From Bacillota bacterium (GTDB lineage Bacteria > Bacillota > Clostridia > Clostridiales > Clostridiaceae), in the NCBI GenBank assembly GCA_023440105.1, contig JAEXSY010000057.1:1-13280 (forward strand): a DNA stretch of 13,280 bases, read 5' to 3'. The notes beneath the pieces were generated by a model that had not been told where the DNA came from, ran no database searches, and saw only the letters and a program-made list of their open reading frames with translations. Within the stretch, counting starts at the first letter, position 1. Each line of letters opens with the position of its first letter. Below, one piece after another: positions 6,483-12,967 of this stretch. Both the position numbers and the translations under genes were made by a program.

Positions 6483-6869
6483 ATGAAAGCATCGGAATTC
6501 TTAAATTATATGAATTGGGCAGTAGTTGGAGATGTGCTTAATCCAGAAAAATATGCACATAAGATATTAAAGGCACTTGAGGATAATGGCTATAAGGTAA
6601 GTGGAGTTAATCCTAAGGTTACTGACGGTCAGGCTTATAATAGCTTAGAAGAGGTACCTTATGACATAGAAATATTGGATTTATGTATTAATCCAAGGGC
6701 TGGAATAGAGATAGTTAAGAAGGCCAAGGAAGCTGGAATTAAAAATATACTTATCCAGCCGGGAGCAGAGAGTCAAGAGATATTAAACTACTGTAAGGAT
6801 AATGATATAAACGCTATTCAGGGATGTGCGCTAGTAGAACTTAGAAATAAAAGTAATAAGGATAAGTAA
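6483..6869 (+). CDS. CoA-binding protein (CoA_binding_2 family, YccU-like)
   Basis: A 128-residue single Rossmann-like domain of the CoA_binding_2 family, related to the N-terminal domain of succinyl-CoA synthetase alpha and of NDP-forming acyl-CoA synthetases. Visible blocks are WAVVGDVLNPEKYAHKI near the N-terminus, the GYKVSGVNPKV strand-turn, DLCINPRAG and IKNILIQPGAES, which mark the nucleotide-binding edge. There is no catalytic partner domain. The small proteins of this family bind CoA, but their cellular role is not settled. The ATG follows AAGGAGGG (6467-6474) with 8 nt spacing. It is monocistronic, closed by a strong terminator 22 nt after its stop. Confidence 0.9.
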   Translation: MKASEFLNYMNWAVVGDVLNPEKYAHKILKALEDNGYKVSGVNPKVTDGQAYNSLEEVPYDIEILDLCINPRAGIEIVKKAKEAGIKNILIQPGAESQEILNYCKDNDINAIQGCALVELRNKSNKDK

Positions 6870-6890
6870 AGCTATAAAAGGCTAATAAAG

Positions 6891-6922
6891 ATACCATGCT
6901 GATAATCAGTATGGTATTTTTT
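6891..6922 (+). terminator. intrinsic terminator of the CoA-binding protein gene
   Basis: An 11-bp stem, ATACCATGCTG (6891-6901) with CAGTATGGTAT (6907-6917), one G-T pair, 5-nt loop, followed by six T. It separates this gene from the thiM promoter that begins 16 bp further on. Confidence 0.9.
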
Positions 6923-6937
6923 GAACAATTTTTTATA

Positions 6938-6966
6938 TTGACAGAATAATTGAAAATAATTATCAT
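6938..6966 (+). promoter_or_regulatory. promoter of the thiM cluster
   Basis: A perfect TTGACA (6938-6943), exactly 17 bp, then TATCAT (6961-6966). Transcription would begin near 6973, giving a leader of about 170 nt before thiM. The -10 and spacer are overlapped by a Fur-box-like palindrome. Confidence 0.75.
6951..6965. promoter_or_regulatory. Fur-box-like operator over the thiM promoter
   Basis: TGAAAATAATTATCA matches the 7-1-7 Fur box TGATAATNATTATCA at 13 of 14 defined positions, and covers the spacer and -10 of the promoter. A repressor bound here would occlude RNA polymerase, suggesting iron-dependent repression. The match is sequence-based only. AT-rich spacers can produce such sites by chance, and a related regulator (Zur, PerR) could also use a similar site. 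Confidence 0.5.
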
Positions 6967-6972
6967 TATTAT

Positions 6973-7131
6973 TCATAAGGCGTAAAACCTTATGATATTT
7001 TTATCCTGTACCAATTTTTTGTACATATATGCCAGGACACAGTTTCATTATTTTTTCAGTAAGAACACCCTTAGAACGTTTATATCCCTAAATTATACCC
7101 TTTTTATTTTTTATAGAATTTAATAAAATGT
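6973..7131 (+). other. untranslated leader of thiM with hairpins
   Basis: The predicted transcript opens with a perfect 8-bp hairpin, TCATAAGG (6973-6980) with CCTTATGA (6988-6995), followed by TATTTTTAT. It continues with a TCCTG...CAGGA arm (about 7004-7036) that contains an alternative GTAC/GTAC pairing. None of the conserved elements of a TPP riboswitch (CUGAGA, ACCCUUUGAACCUGAU, GGAUAAUGCCAGC) is present. The first hairpin with its T-rich tail could be an early attenuator or a 5' stabilising structure. Confidence 0.35.
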
Positions 7132-7144
7132 AAGGAGTGAAAAT

Positions 7145-8002
7145 ATGAATCATATAGATAGAATTCTTGAGGTTTTAGAAGAAACTAAGAAGATAAATCC
7201 TCTTGTAGATTTTGTTACTAATTATGTTACAGCAAATGATTTAACAACCATAACCACCTACGTGGGAGGAGCACCGGTTATGACAGACGATCCTGTAGAT
7301 GCGGCAGATGTAATCGAATTCGGAAATGTGGATGCAGTGGTATTCAACATTGGTACCATTACAGAGGTATATCTGGCAGCGATGATTGAGGCAGGAAAGA
7401 AGGCTACGGAGAAGGGGATTCCTGTAATTTTAGATCCTGTAGCTACCAGCATTACTCCTTTTAGAACAAAGGCTGTTCAAAGGATATTAGATGAAGTTAA
7501 GGTTTCAGTAATTAAGGGTAATTTAGGAGAAATAAAGGGATGCTTGGGCTTAAAACCCAAGTCTAAGGGTGTAGATTCCAATGAGGATGAGACTGGAGCA
7601 GAGGTCTTCTGCATGGAGCTGGCAAGAAAGAGAGACTGTGTAGTAGCTATGACAGGCAGGGAGGATATAATCACCGATGGTTTTAGGGTGGTTAAAATTA
7701 AGAATGGCACCTCCAGGCTTCCCATGGTAATAGGTACAGGATGCATGATAGGTGCAATGATTGCAGCCTTCTCAGGAGCTACAAGAGACAGCTTCTATGG
7801 AGCTATCACCGGTACGATGCTTATGGGTATTGGTGGAGAGCTAGCAGAGGAAAAGCTTAAGGACGGAGAAGGCCATGGAGTTTTCAAAAATTATCTTTTA
7901 GACTCCATATCAATTATTTCTCCAGAAGCTGTAAGAGAAAAGGCTAGGCTTATAGACATATCAGAAGGCGCTAAAGCCATTTTAGATGTAGAGGTTTCAT
8001 AA
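7145..8002 (+). CDS. thiM: hydroxyethylthiazole kinase
   Basis: ThiM phosphorylates 4-methyl-5-(2-hydroxyethyl)thiazole with ATP, salvaging the thiazole half of thiamine. The 285-residue protein aligns by eye with ThiM along its length: NPLVDFVTNYVTANDLTT at 18-35, GGAPVMTD at 41-48, FNIGT at 67-71, DPVA at 97-100, KGNLGEI at 124-130, TGREDIITDG at 170-179, and the active-site motif GTGC at 197-200 with Cys200, equivalent to the conserved Cys of the Bacillus enzyme. The ATG follows TAAGGAG with good spacing. It is the first gene of a short cluster with a damaged thiM-like/Nudix gene behind it. No thiE, thiD or thiamine transporter gene is in view. Control appears to be by a Fur-like operator, not by a TPP riboswitch. 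Confidence 0.93.
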   Translation: MNHIDRILEVLEETKKINPLVDFVTNYVTANDLTTITTYVGGAPVMTDDPVDAADVIEFGNVDAVVFNIGTITEVYLAAMIEAGKKATEKGIPVILDPVATSITPFRTKAVQRILDEVKVSVIKGNLGEIKGCLGLKPKSKGVDSNEDETGAEVFCMELARKRDCVVAMTGREDIITDGFRVVKIKNGTSRLPMVIGTGCMIGAMIAAFSGATRDSFYGAITGTMLMGIGGELAEEKLKDGEGHGVFKNYLLDSISIISPEAVREKARLIDISEGAKAILDVEVS

Positions 8003-8028
8003 GTTAAGTATAAGATTATTTAAATTAT

Positions 8029-8055
8029 AGGAGAGGATTATGCTTTTCCTCTCCT
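8029..8055 (+). other. 9-bp hairpin between thiM and its paralogue
   Basis: AGGAGAGGA (8029-8037) pairs perfectly with TCCTCTCCT (8047-8055) around a 9-nt loop. No U tract follows, so it is not a classic terminator. The left arm is itself a Shine-Dalgarno-like sequence before ATG 8040, which opens a 17-codon frame ending at TGA 8091-8093, inside the start of the paralogue. It may tune expression of the second gene. Confidence 0.5.
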
Positions 8056-8079
8056 TCTTAAAATTAGAAGGTGATATTA

Positions 8080-9519
8080 ATGAGTATGATTGATGAATTA
8101 AAAGAGATATTTCTAATGAAGGATATTAAAGAAAATCCTTTAGTTTGCTTTATAACAAATCATGTAACGGAGCTGGATTTAGTGGATGCTTGTCTAGCAG
8201 TAGGAGGCTCTCCTGTGCTTATAGATGAAATCTCTGAGTCTCATGAAATAATCTCCTATGCAGGAGTTAATGCCTTAATGATAAATACAGGCACAATGAA
8301 TAGAGAGTATCTAGATATAATGATAGACACAGCCAGAGAGGCAAATAAGAATTAGGTTCCGGTTATATTTGATCCTGCAGCTATTGGAGCATCATCCTTT
8401 AGAAAAGATGCTGTAAAAAGGTTATTTCAAGAGGTGAGCTTGGATATTATAAAAGGAAACCTGGGAGAGATTAAAGCAATGCTGGGCTATAAGGCAAAAA
8501 CTAAAGGGATTGATTCCTTTGAAGAGGAAAAGGATGTGGAGAAATATGCCCTGGAGCTTGCCAATCTCAGAAAAGCCGTGGTGGTTGTTACAGGAAAGAC
8601 TGATGTAATTACTGACGGCAGGAGAATTGTAAGGATTAATAATGGAAGCCCAAGATTAAGACTAGTTTGCGGAGCAGGCTCGACTATTGGCTCAATAATC
8701 GCTGTTTTTGCTGCTTACAGTAAGGATAATTTCCTCAGTGCTGTTTTAGGTACGCTGCTTATGGGAGTTGCTGGAGAGCTTGCAGAAAGAAGGTTAAAAT
8801 CTGGAGAAGGAACTAGGACCTTTAAGCAATATGTCCATGATGCTATTTCCTTAATTACCTGGGAGCAGATTGTAGCCATGGCAATGATAGAGGAAGCCTC
8901 GGAGGAGTATTTTGACATATTTGATGAAAATATGGAGCCATTAGGGGTTGCTCCTAGAGGTGAGGCTCATAGAAAGGGATTATGGCATAAGGCTTTTCAG
9001 TGCTGGTTTATTAGAAGAGAGGGTGCTAAGACCTATATATTATTTCAAAAAAGATCCCCCCATAAGGATACCTATCCTGATCTATTTGATACCTCCTCTG
9101 CAGGCCATCTGCTCTCTGGAGAAACTATAAAGGATGGAGTAAGAGAGCTATATGAAGAGGTTGGGATTAAAACGGATTTTTCAGAGCTTATCTATCTAGG
9201 CACCGTTAAACAGAAGAAAAAGGAAAAGGAATATAAGGATTTTCAGTTTGGTTATTTATATCTTTATGAATGTAACAAGCCTTTAATGGAATATAGTATT
9301 CAAAGAGAAGAAATTACTGCATTAGTAGAAATGGAGCTGGGGATGTATAAGGCTCTTATTGATGGAACTATTAAGGAGGTAGAGGTTAAGGGGATAGCTC
9401 CTGATTCTTTAGGAAATAACAATCCCGTTAGCTATATCATAACCTTTGATAATCTAGTACCTCATGGTAAGTATTATTATGAGCTGGTCTACGATGGTAT
9501 AATGAATTATCTAGGTTAA
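8080..9519 (+). pseudogene. thiM-like kinase fused to a Nudix hydrolase, interrupted by one in-frame TAG
   Basis: From ATG 8080 (AAGGTG 6 nt upstream; the GTG at 8071 overlaps this site) the frame runs 91 codons, hits TAG at 8353-8355, then continues in the same frame for 387 codons. Both sides match ThiM: NPLVCFITNHVTELDLVD before the stop; VPVIFDPAAIGAS, KGNLGEIKAMLGYKAKTKG and TGKTDVITDG after it. The TAG aligns with a loop Gly of the intact ThiM. The active-site GTGC is replaced by GAGS (Ser at codon 201), so kinase activity is doubtful even if read through. After about codon 270 the protein passes without a break into a Nudix domain (EYFDIFDENMEPLG, HRKGLWHKAFQCW). The Nudix box begins at Gly 9103 and runs G-x5-E-x6-RELYEEVGI, one residue shorter than the usual x7. 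A pseudogene, a recent mutation or a sequencing error are all possible. Confidence 0.8.
8878..9519 (+). other. Nudix hydrolase domain of the fusion, possible independent start
   Basis: The C-terminal third of the interrupted gene is a complete Nudix domain of the type resembling isopentenyl-diphosphate isomerase relatives (IFDENMEPLG start, HKAFQCWFI strand, Nudix box 9103-9168, then about 115 residues to LVYDGIMNYLG). An in-frame ATG at 8878 follows GGGAG (8861-8865) at 12 nt, so the domain might be translated alone despite the upstream TAG. Nudix enzymes hydrolyse nucleoside diphosphates linked to other groups. Some act on thiamine diphosphate or its damaged forms, which would fit the thiM context. 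This is inference. Confidence 0.6.
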
Positions 9520-9523
9520 TAAT

Positions 9524-9572
9524 TATATATCCAGGCTGGGGTTTTTGATTTATTTTACAGCTTGGATATATA
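9524..9572 (+). terminator. long hairpin after the thiM/Nudix cluster
   Basis: ATATATCCAGGCTG (9525-9538) pairs over 14 bp with CAGCTTGGATATAT (9558-9571), one G-T pair, plus one outer T-A pair, around a 19-nt loop. It starts 5 nt after the stop codon. There is no U tract directly behind it, so it may be a 3'-end stabiliser or an inefficient terminator. Confidence 0.5.
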
Positions 9573-9599
9573 TTCCTAAAATCTTTTTGAAAAAAGTTG

Positions 9600-9628
9600 T
9601 TGACACTCTAATGGATTTTGTGTATTAT
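9600..9628 (+). promoter_or_regulatory. promoter of the tRNA operon
   Basis: TTGACA (9600-9605), 17 bp, TATTAT (9623-9628), with an overlapping TATAAT at 9626-9631. It lies about 40 bp before the first tRNA. The start of the transcript contains a GC-rich inverted sequence GGTTGCCCAGGCGACC (9640-9655), which would fold into a leader hairpin before tRNA-Glu. Confidence 0.75.
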
Positions 9629-9669
9629 AATCTATGTCGGGTTGCCCAGGCGACCAAGAGACAAATTAA

Positions 9670-9744
9670 GGCCCCTTGGTCAAGCGGTTAAGACACCACC
9701 CTTTCACGGTGGTAACAGGAGTTCGATTCTCCTAGGGGTCACCA
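9670..9744 (+). tRNA. tRNA-Glu (TTC)
   Basis: A 75-nt cloverleaf with encoded CCA. The acceptor GGCCCCT pairs with AGGGGTC (one G-T). The anticodon stem CACCC/GGGTG-type flanks loop CTTTCAC with anticodon TTC. The T arm is CAGGA-GTTCGATTC-TCCT-like. First gene of a four-tRNA operon. Confidence 0.96.
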
Positions 9745-9751
9745 TTAATGG

Positions 9752-9827
9752 GGGAGCATAGCTCAGCGGGGAGAGCATCTGCCTTACAAGCAGAGGGTCA
9801 CAGGTTCGAGCCCTGTTGTTCCCACCA
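9752..9827 (+). tRNA. tRNA-Val (TAC)
   Basis: A 76-nt cloverleaf with encoded CCA. The acceptor GGGAGCA pairs with TGTTCCC, the D stem is GCTC/GAGC, the anticodon stem TCTGC/GCAGA holds loop CTTACAA with anticodon TAC, and the T stem is ACAGG/CCTGT. Confidence 0.96.
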
Positions 9828-9832
9828 TATAT

Positions 9833-9909
9833 GGCTCAGTAGCTCAGTTGGTTAGAGTGCCGGCCTGTCACGCCGGAGGTCGAGGGTTCGAGCCCCTTCT
9901 GAGTCGCCA
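9833..9909 (+). tRNA. tRNA-Asp (GTC)
   Basis: A 77-nt cloverleaf with encoded CCA. The acceptor GGCTCAG pairs with CTGAGTC, the anticodon stem CCGGC/GCCGG holds loop CTGTCAC with anticodon GTC, and the T stem is GAGGG/CCCTT. The discriminator base is G, as expected for Asp. Confidence 0.97.
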
Positions 9910-9912
9910 TTT

Positions 9913-9987
9913 GCTGGCATGGCTCAACGGTAGAGCCGCTGTCTTGTAATCAGCAGGTTGTAGGTTCGATTCCTATTGCCAGCTCCA
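9913..9987 (+). tRNA. tRNA-Thr (TGT)
   Basis: A 75-nt cloverleaf with encoded CCA. The acceptor GCTGGCA pairs with TGCCAGC, and the D stem is GCTC/GAGC. The anticodon stem GCTGT/TCAGC (one T-T mismatch next to the loop) holds CTTGTAA with anticodon TGT. The T stem is GTAGG/CCTAT. It is followed at once by the operon terminator. Confidence 0.96.
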
Positions 9988-9990
9988 AAA

Positions 9991-10020
9991 AAGCACTTGA
10001 TTACTCAAGTGCTTTTTTTT
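9991..10020 (+). terminator. terminator of the tRNA operon
   Basis: AAGCACTTGA (9991-10000) pairs perfectly with TCAAGTGCTT (10005-10014) around a TTAC loop, followed by T-only sequence to 10020. It begins 4 nt after the CCA end of tRNA-Thr. Confidence 0.95.
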
Positions 10021-10093
10021 GCATGTTTAAATAAATTATTAGGGGATAAACATATCTCATATTAATCAGCAGCTTTAGTTTTTTACATTATAT

Positions 10094-10125
10094 AAAAAGA
10101 GCTAAGAACATACTTAGCTCTTTTT
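10094..10125. terminator. bidirectional terminator at the end of the ABC/lipoprotein group
   Basis: AAAAAGAGCTAAG (10094-10106) and CTTAGCTCTTTTT (10113-10125) form a perfect 13-bp stem with a 6-nt loop and T tracts on both strands. On the minus strand it lies about 80 nt after the lipoprotein stop. On the plus strand it backs up the tRNA terminator. Confidence 0.85.
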
Positions 10126-10207
10126 ATTTTGGCTATGTTTAAAATTACTTTTGGGATTTAGGTGTTTCATAGTTTATATTTTAGTAAGCCACACATTTAT
10201 TCTGGTT

Positions 10208-10774
10208 TTAAAACTCATATTTAAAATACTCTTTTACAAAACTAGCCATAGGCTCTTCAGTATCATCTTCTATACTATCGAGATCAGAGTCATAGAAATA
10301 TAAATATGCTATACTTTTTTTATTATCAGATGTTCCAACCATACCAAAAGACTTTGGGTAATCTGCCTTATAATTATGATTATTATCTGCTACTTTAAAG
10401 TCAAAATTGCTTATGGAAAACTCATGCTCAGGAACATAATACCTAATTTCATCAGGATCTGAATCGGCTTTTTCTTCTAAGAATTTATATGCTTTAGTTA
10501 ACCTTTCTTTTTCCTTCTCATAGGTTTCTCCATCATATTGAACAACAAGAGTTATTGCCTCTGATTTAAAGAATATTTTGGAATTACTATTATAATTGTA
10601 TGATATAGCTTTGTATTTTGGTAAGTTCTCAATAGAAGGCATAAATTCTTTTGCCGGTTTATCAATAATATTACCACTATTAAGATATTGCTTAATATCT
10701 GTGCTTGACTTACTACAGCCTGTAAAACCTAGTATCAGAAAAATACATAGTATAAGTAAATACTTATTTCTCAA
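10208..10774 (-). CDS. putative lipoprotein of unknown function
   Basis: A 188-residue secreted lipoprotein. The N-terminus MRNKYLLILCIFLILGFTGC is a short basic segment, a hydrophobic core and a lipobox with Cys20 as the predicted lipidated residue. Phe at position -3 is less usual than Leu. The mature part is charged, with a helical KEKERLTKAYKFLEEKA stretch and an acidic DSDLDSIEDDTEE stretch near the end, and no motif I recognise. The start codon is TTG (10774-10772), 11 nt after AGGAGG; no better ATG is in reach. It lies 84 bp behind the ABC permease on the same strand with no terminator between, so it may be co-transcribed and work with the transporter. That link is by position only. 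Confidence 0.75.
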   Translation of the reverse strand: MRNKYLLILCIFLILGFTGCSKSSTDIKQYLNSGNIIDKPAKEFMPSIENLPKYKAISYNYNSNSKIFFKSEAITLVVQYDGETYEKEKERLTKAYKFLEEKADSDPDEIRYYVPEHEFSISNFDFKVADNNHNYKADYPKSFGMVGTSDNKKSIAYLYFYDSDLDSIEDDTEEPMASFVKEYFKYEF

Positions 10775-10858
10775 ATTTAGTCAGTCCTCCTAAGAAATCT
10801 ATTTAAGGCTTATTTCAACTGCTCTTTTAAACATAGTCTTATTTTTATGAAGCTATAT

Positions 10859-12955
10859 TTATTTTAAAATTTCTTTGATTCTTTCCATATTAGCTTCAGA
10901 AACATTAAAGGCTGCACTTCCATTAAAGAAGTCTTCTTTATTTATTGAATAGGTATAATAATCTACTGTGATAATTATGAAGGGCTTTGTTACATCAACT
11001 GGATTATTACTCTCCTCTAAAAGCAGTGAGGATATCTCCATGAGATTGGTCCAATCCTTCTCTGAAGCATCATAACTGAGTAATGTCCTGTTCAAGAGAT
11101 CTTCCATTTCACTATTATAGGTTATGTTTATGTTTAGTTCACCTTGTTCATTCTTACCTCTTTTTACCGTTCCCTCCGTTATTGCTGTGAGATATTCAAC
11201 TATTCTCTCTTTATTTGACTTCTGTGTATCATTACTATTCTCTGCTTTAAAGTCATTCATAAGGCTTAGATACTTTTCAAGAGTTTTAGGAGTAACCTCG
11301 GAAATTAAATAGCTGGAGTGAAAGCTCTTCATATTACTTTCCCCTGTAACACCTAGGAACAAGGCATTTTCTTCAAGACTACCCTCCTTAACCCTTAGCT
11401 TATCCTCATTAGACAGAGTTTTATATTCCTCCTGGAAGGTTTTCCAGAGAGAGTTTTCAGTATCCTCTATATACATTATCCAGGAGTCGCTTACCTCCTC
11501 AGAAGATGGTAAGGCCAGATAGGCTTCTTCATACTCCTTGGACTTAGTGAAGATTTCTATAAGCTCTTTATAATTCTTTTCTGATACCCTTAAATAACGG
11601 CCTAATACCTTACCAGAGGTCAGCTTAAGTTCAGTATAAATATGTTCATAAGTAAGAGGTTCATTATAATTTGAAAAATCATAAAAGGTGTTCTTTTTAA
11701 TGGCCTCAATAGAGTCATTTAGGGCTTCTGCTATTATTTCTGAGGCCCTAGAATCCTTTATACCAATACCCGCTACTGCGATATCTTCGAAGGTAAGGGA
11801 ATAACTGCCTTGCTGGTTATAAAAGGCTACTGTAGCTATATCACTACCACTGTAATCCTCAGAAAGCACTGAGCTTCGTATTAGTGTTACAGTAAGAGTG
11901 AAAAGCAATGCTCCTGCAGCTACCACAAGAAGGTAAGGGGTGGCTTTAAGCATGTTTTTAACATTCTTAGTAGTAATAAGCTCATAAAGGTAATATACCA
12001 GTAGAGTAATTGAGGTAAATATAAATACTGTTGCTGTGTCTATGCCATGTTCTCTATAGTGACTGGTTATTATAATACTTGTTAAAGCTAGTGCAAAGGG
12101 AAGGGTTATGGCACAGCGATATATATTTTGCAGCAGTTTTGAAGGGGCACTCTTACCAGCCATCTCACTTTTACGATTTTTGTAGAGAATAGCCCCAATT
12201 GCCACCAGTGCTACTGCAACGACTAAGGAATATATAAGCATAGGTATATTAGAATAAAGCTGTGAAGGCTCTATGCCCGCGAATATTGAAGCTAGAATAC
12301 CAATGGGTAAAAAATATGTTGGTTCTAAAAAGGCCCCCAAGGAATAGCTTATATCAAAAATTGGGACAACAGCATTTATACTGTTGGTAAACAGAGCTCC
12401 AGTTATCCTAACAAAGAACATCAGTAATATCCCTATAGCAACGTTTGAAGCAGGAGTGCCTGTAAGGGTCATGGCTATGGTGAAGAATCCTGCTATCATT
12501 GTGGTTGCCAGAATATAAACTAAGGGAATTAAAAATAAAACTGAGGGACTGTAGGTAACTAAAGGATTAATTGTCCAAAGTATTCCGGTGATTAAGGTTG
12601 TAGCTATAATAATTCCCCAAACCCAGGTAAGGACTGCGGATAAAAAGCTAAAGTATACGCAGGTTCTCTTATAGGGTATTGAATGATAAAAGTCTGATTT
12701 ACTTCTTTCATTTAAATAAGAGAACATAGAAATTACAAAAAGCGGGGTAATAAACATTATTAAGAATAAGAGAACTGCAAATTCTGTAATGGTGACCACA
12801 TCAGTAGCTTTATAGGAGACCTTTGCTCCTTCAACCATATGAATGATTGGAAAAATAGCGCAGAGAAGGATGGAGACCATTGCTGCTGCTATACCTAAAA
12901 GTCTAACTTTTTTAAGGCCTTCCTTATATAACTTAATATTAAAGTAATTTTTCAC
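10859..12955 (-). CDS. ABC-2-like transporter permease with a large C-terminal soluble half
   Basis: A 698-residue membrane protein. About ten hydrophobic segments fill residues 17-360 (near 17-42, 55-81, 100-128, 138-165, 171-192, 214-228, 237-258, 281-297, 307-326 and 340-360). The SKSDFYHSIPYKRT motif (residues 85-98) sits between segments 2 and 3. This motif is typical of permeases that pair with a short ATPase in Firmicutes antibiotic or peptide stress exporters, often next to a GntR regulator. Residues 362-698 carry no membrane segment and are probably one large domain on one side of the membrane. The start is GTG (12955-12953) behind GGGAGGGAG, which overlaps the stop codon of the ATPase gene; the gap is only 12 nt, so the two are translationally coupled. 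The substrate is unknown. Confidence 0.85.
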   Translation of the reverse strand: MKNYFNIKLYKEGLKKVRLLGIAAAMVSILLCAIFPIIHMVEGAKVSYKATDVVTITEFAVLLFLIMFITPLFVISMFSYLNERSKSDFYHSIPYKRTCVYFSFLSAVLTWVWGIIIATTLITGILWTINPLVTYSPSVLFLIPLVYILATTMIAGFFTIAMTLTGTPASNVAIGILLMFFVRITGALFTNSINAVVPIFDISYSLGAFLEPTYFLPIGILASIFAGIEPSQLYSNIPMLIYSLVVAVALVAIGAILYKNRKSEMAGKSAPSKLLQNIYRCAITLPFALALTSIIITSHYREHGIDTATVFIFTSITLLVYYLYELITTKNVKNMLKATPYLLVVAAGALLFTLTVTLIRSSVLSEDYSGSDIATVAFYNQQGSYSLTFEDIAVAGIGIKDSRASEIIAEALNDSIEAIKKNTFYDFSNYNEPLTYEHIYTELKLTSGKVLGRYLRVSEKNYKELIEIFTKSKEYEEAYLALPSSEEVSDSWIMYIEDTENSLWKTFQEEYKTLSNEDKLRVKEGSLEENALFLGVTGESNMKSFHSSYLISEVTPKTLEKYLSLMNDFKAENSNDTQKSNKERIVEYLTAITEGTVKRGKNEQGELNINITYNSEMEDLLNRTLLSYDASEKDWTNLMEISSLLLEESNNPVDVTKPFIIITVDYYTYSINKEDFFNGSAAFNVSEANMERIKEILK

Positions 12956-12967
12956 TTTTCTCCCTCC

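Noticed and set aside
6993..7124. 43-codon ORF in the thiM leader
   Set aside because: No good ribosome binding site, and the composition looks like translated AT-rich spacer.
6973..7144. TPP riboswitch before thiM
   Set aside because: The expected conserved TPP elements are absent. Only a short ACACCCTTAGAAC stretch is vaguely similar.
7258..7746. Minus-strand open frames inside thiM
   Set aside because: Shadows of the real gene on the opposite strand. No ribosome binding sites or motifs.
8353..8355. TAG as a pyrrolysine codon
   Set aside because: The position aligns with a loop residue (Gly in the intact ThiM), not a catalytic site, and no pyl genes or special element are visible. A nonsense mutation is simpler.
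9848..9870. GGCCTGTCAC in tRNA-Asp resembling the core of the 30-bp repeat
   Set aside because: It is part of the normal anticodon arm, and only about eight bases match.
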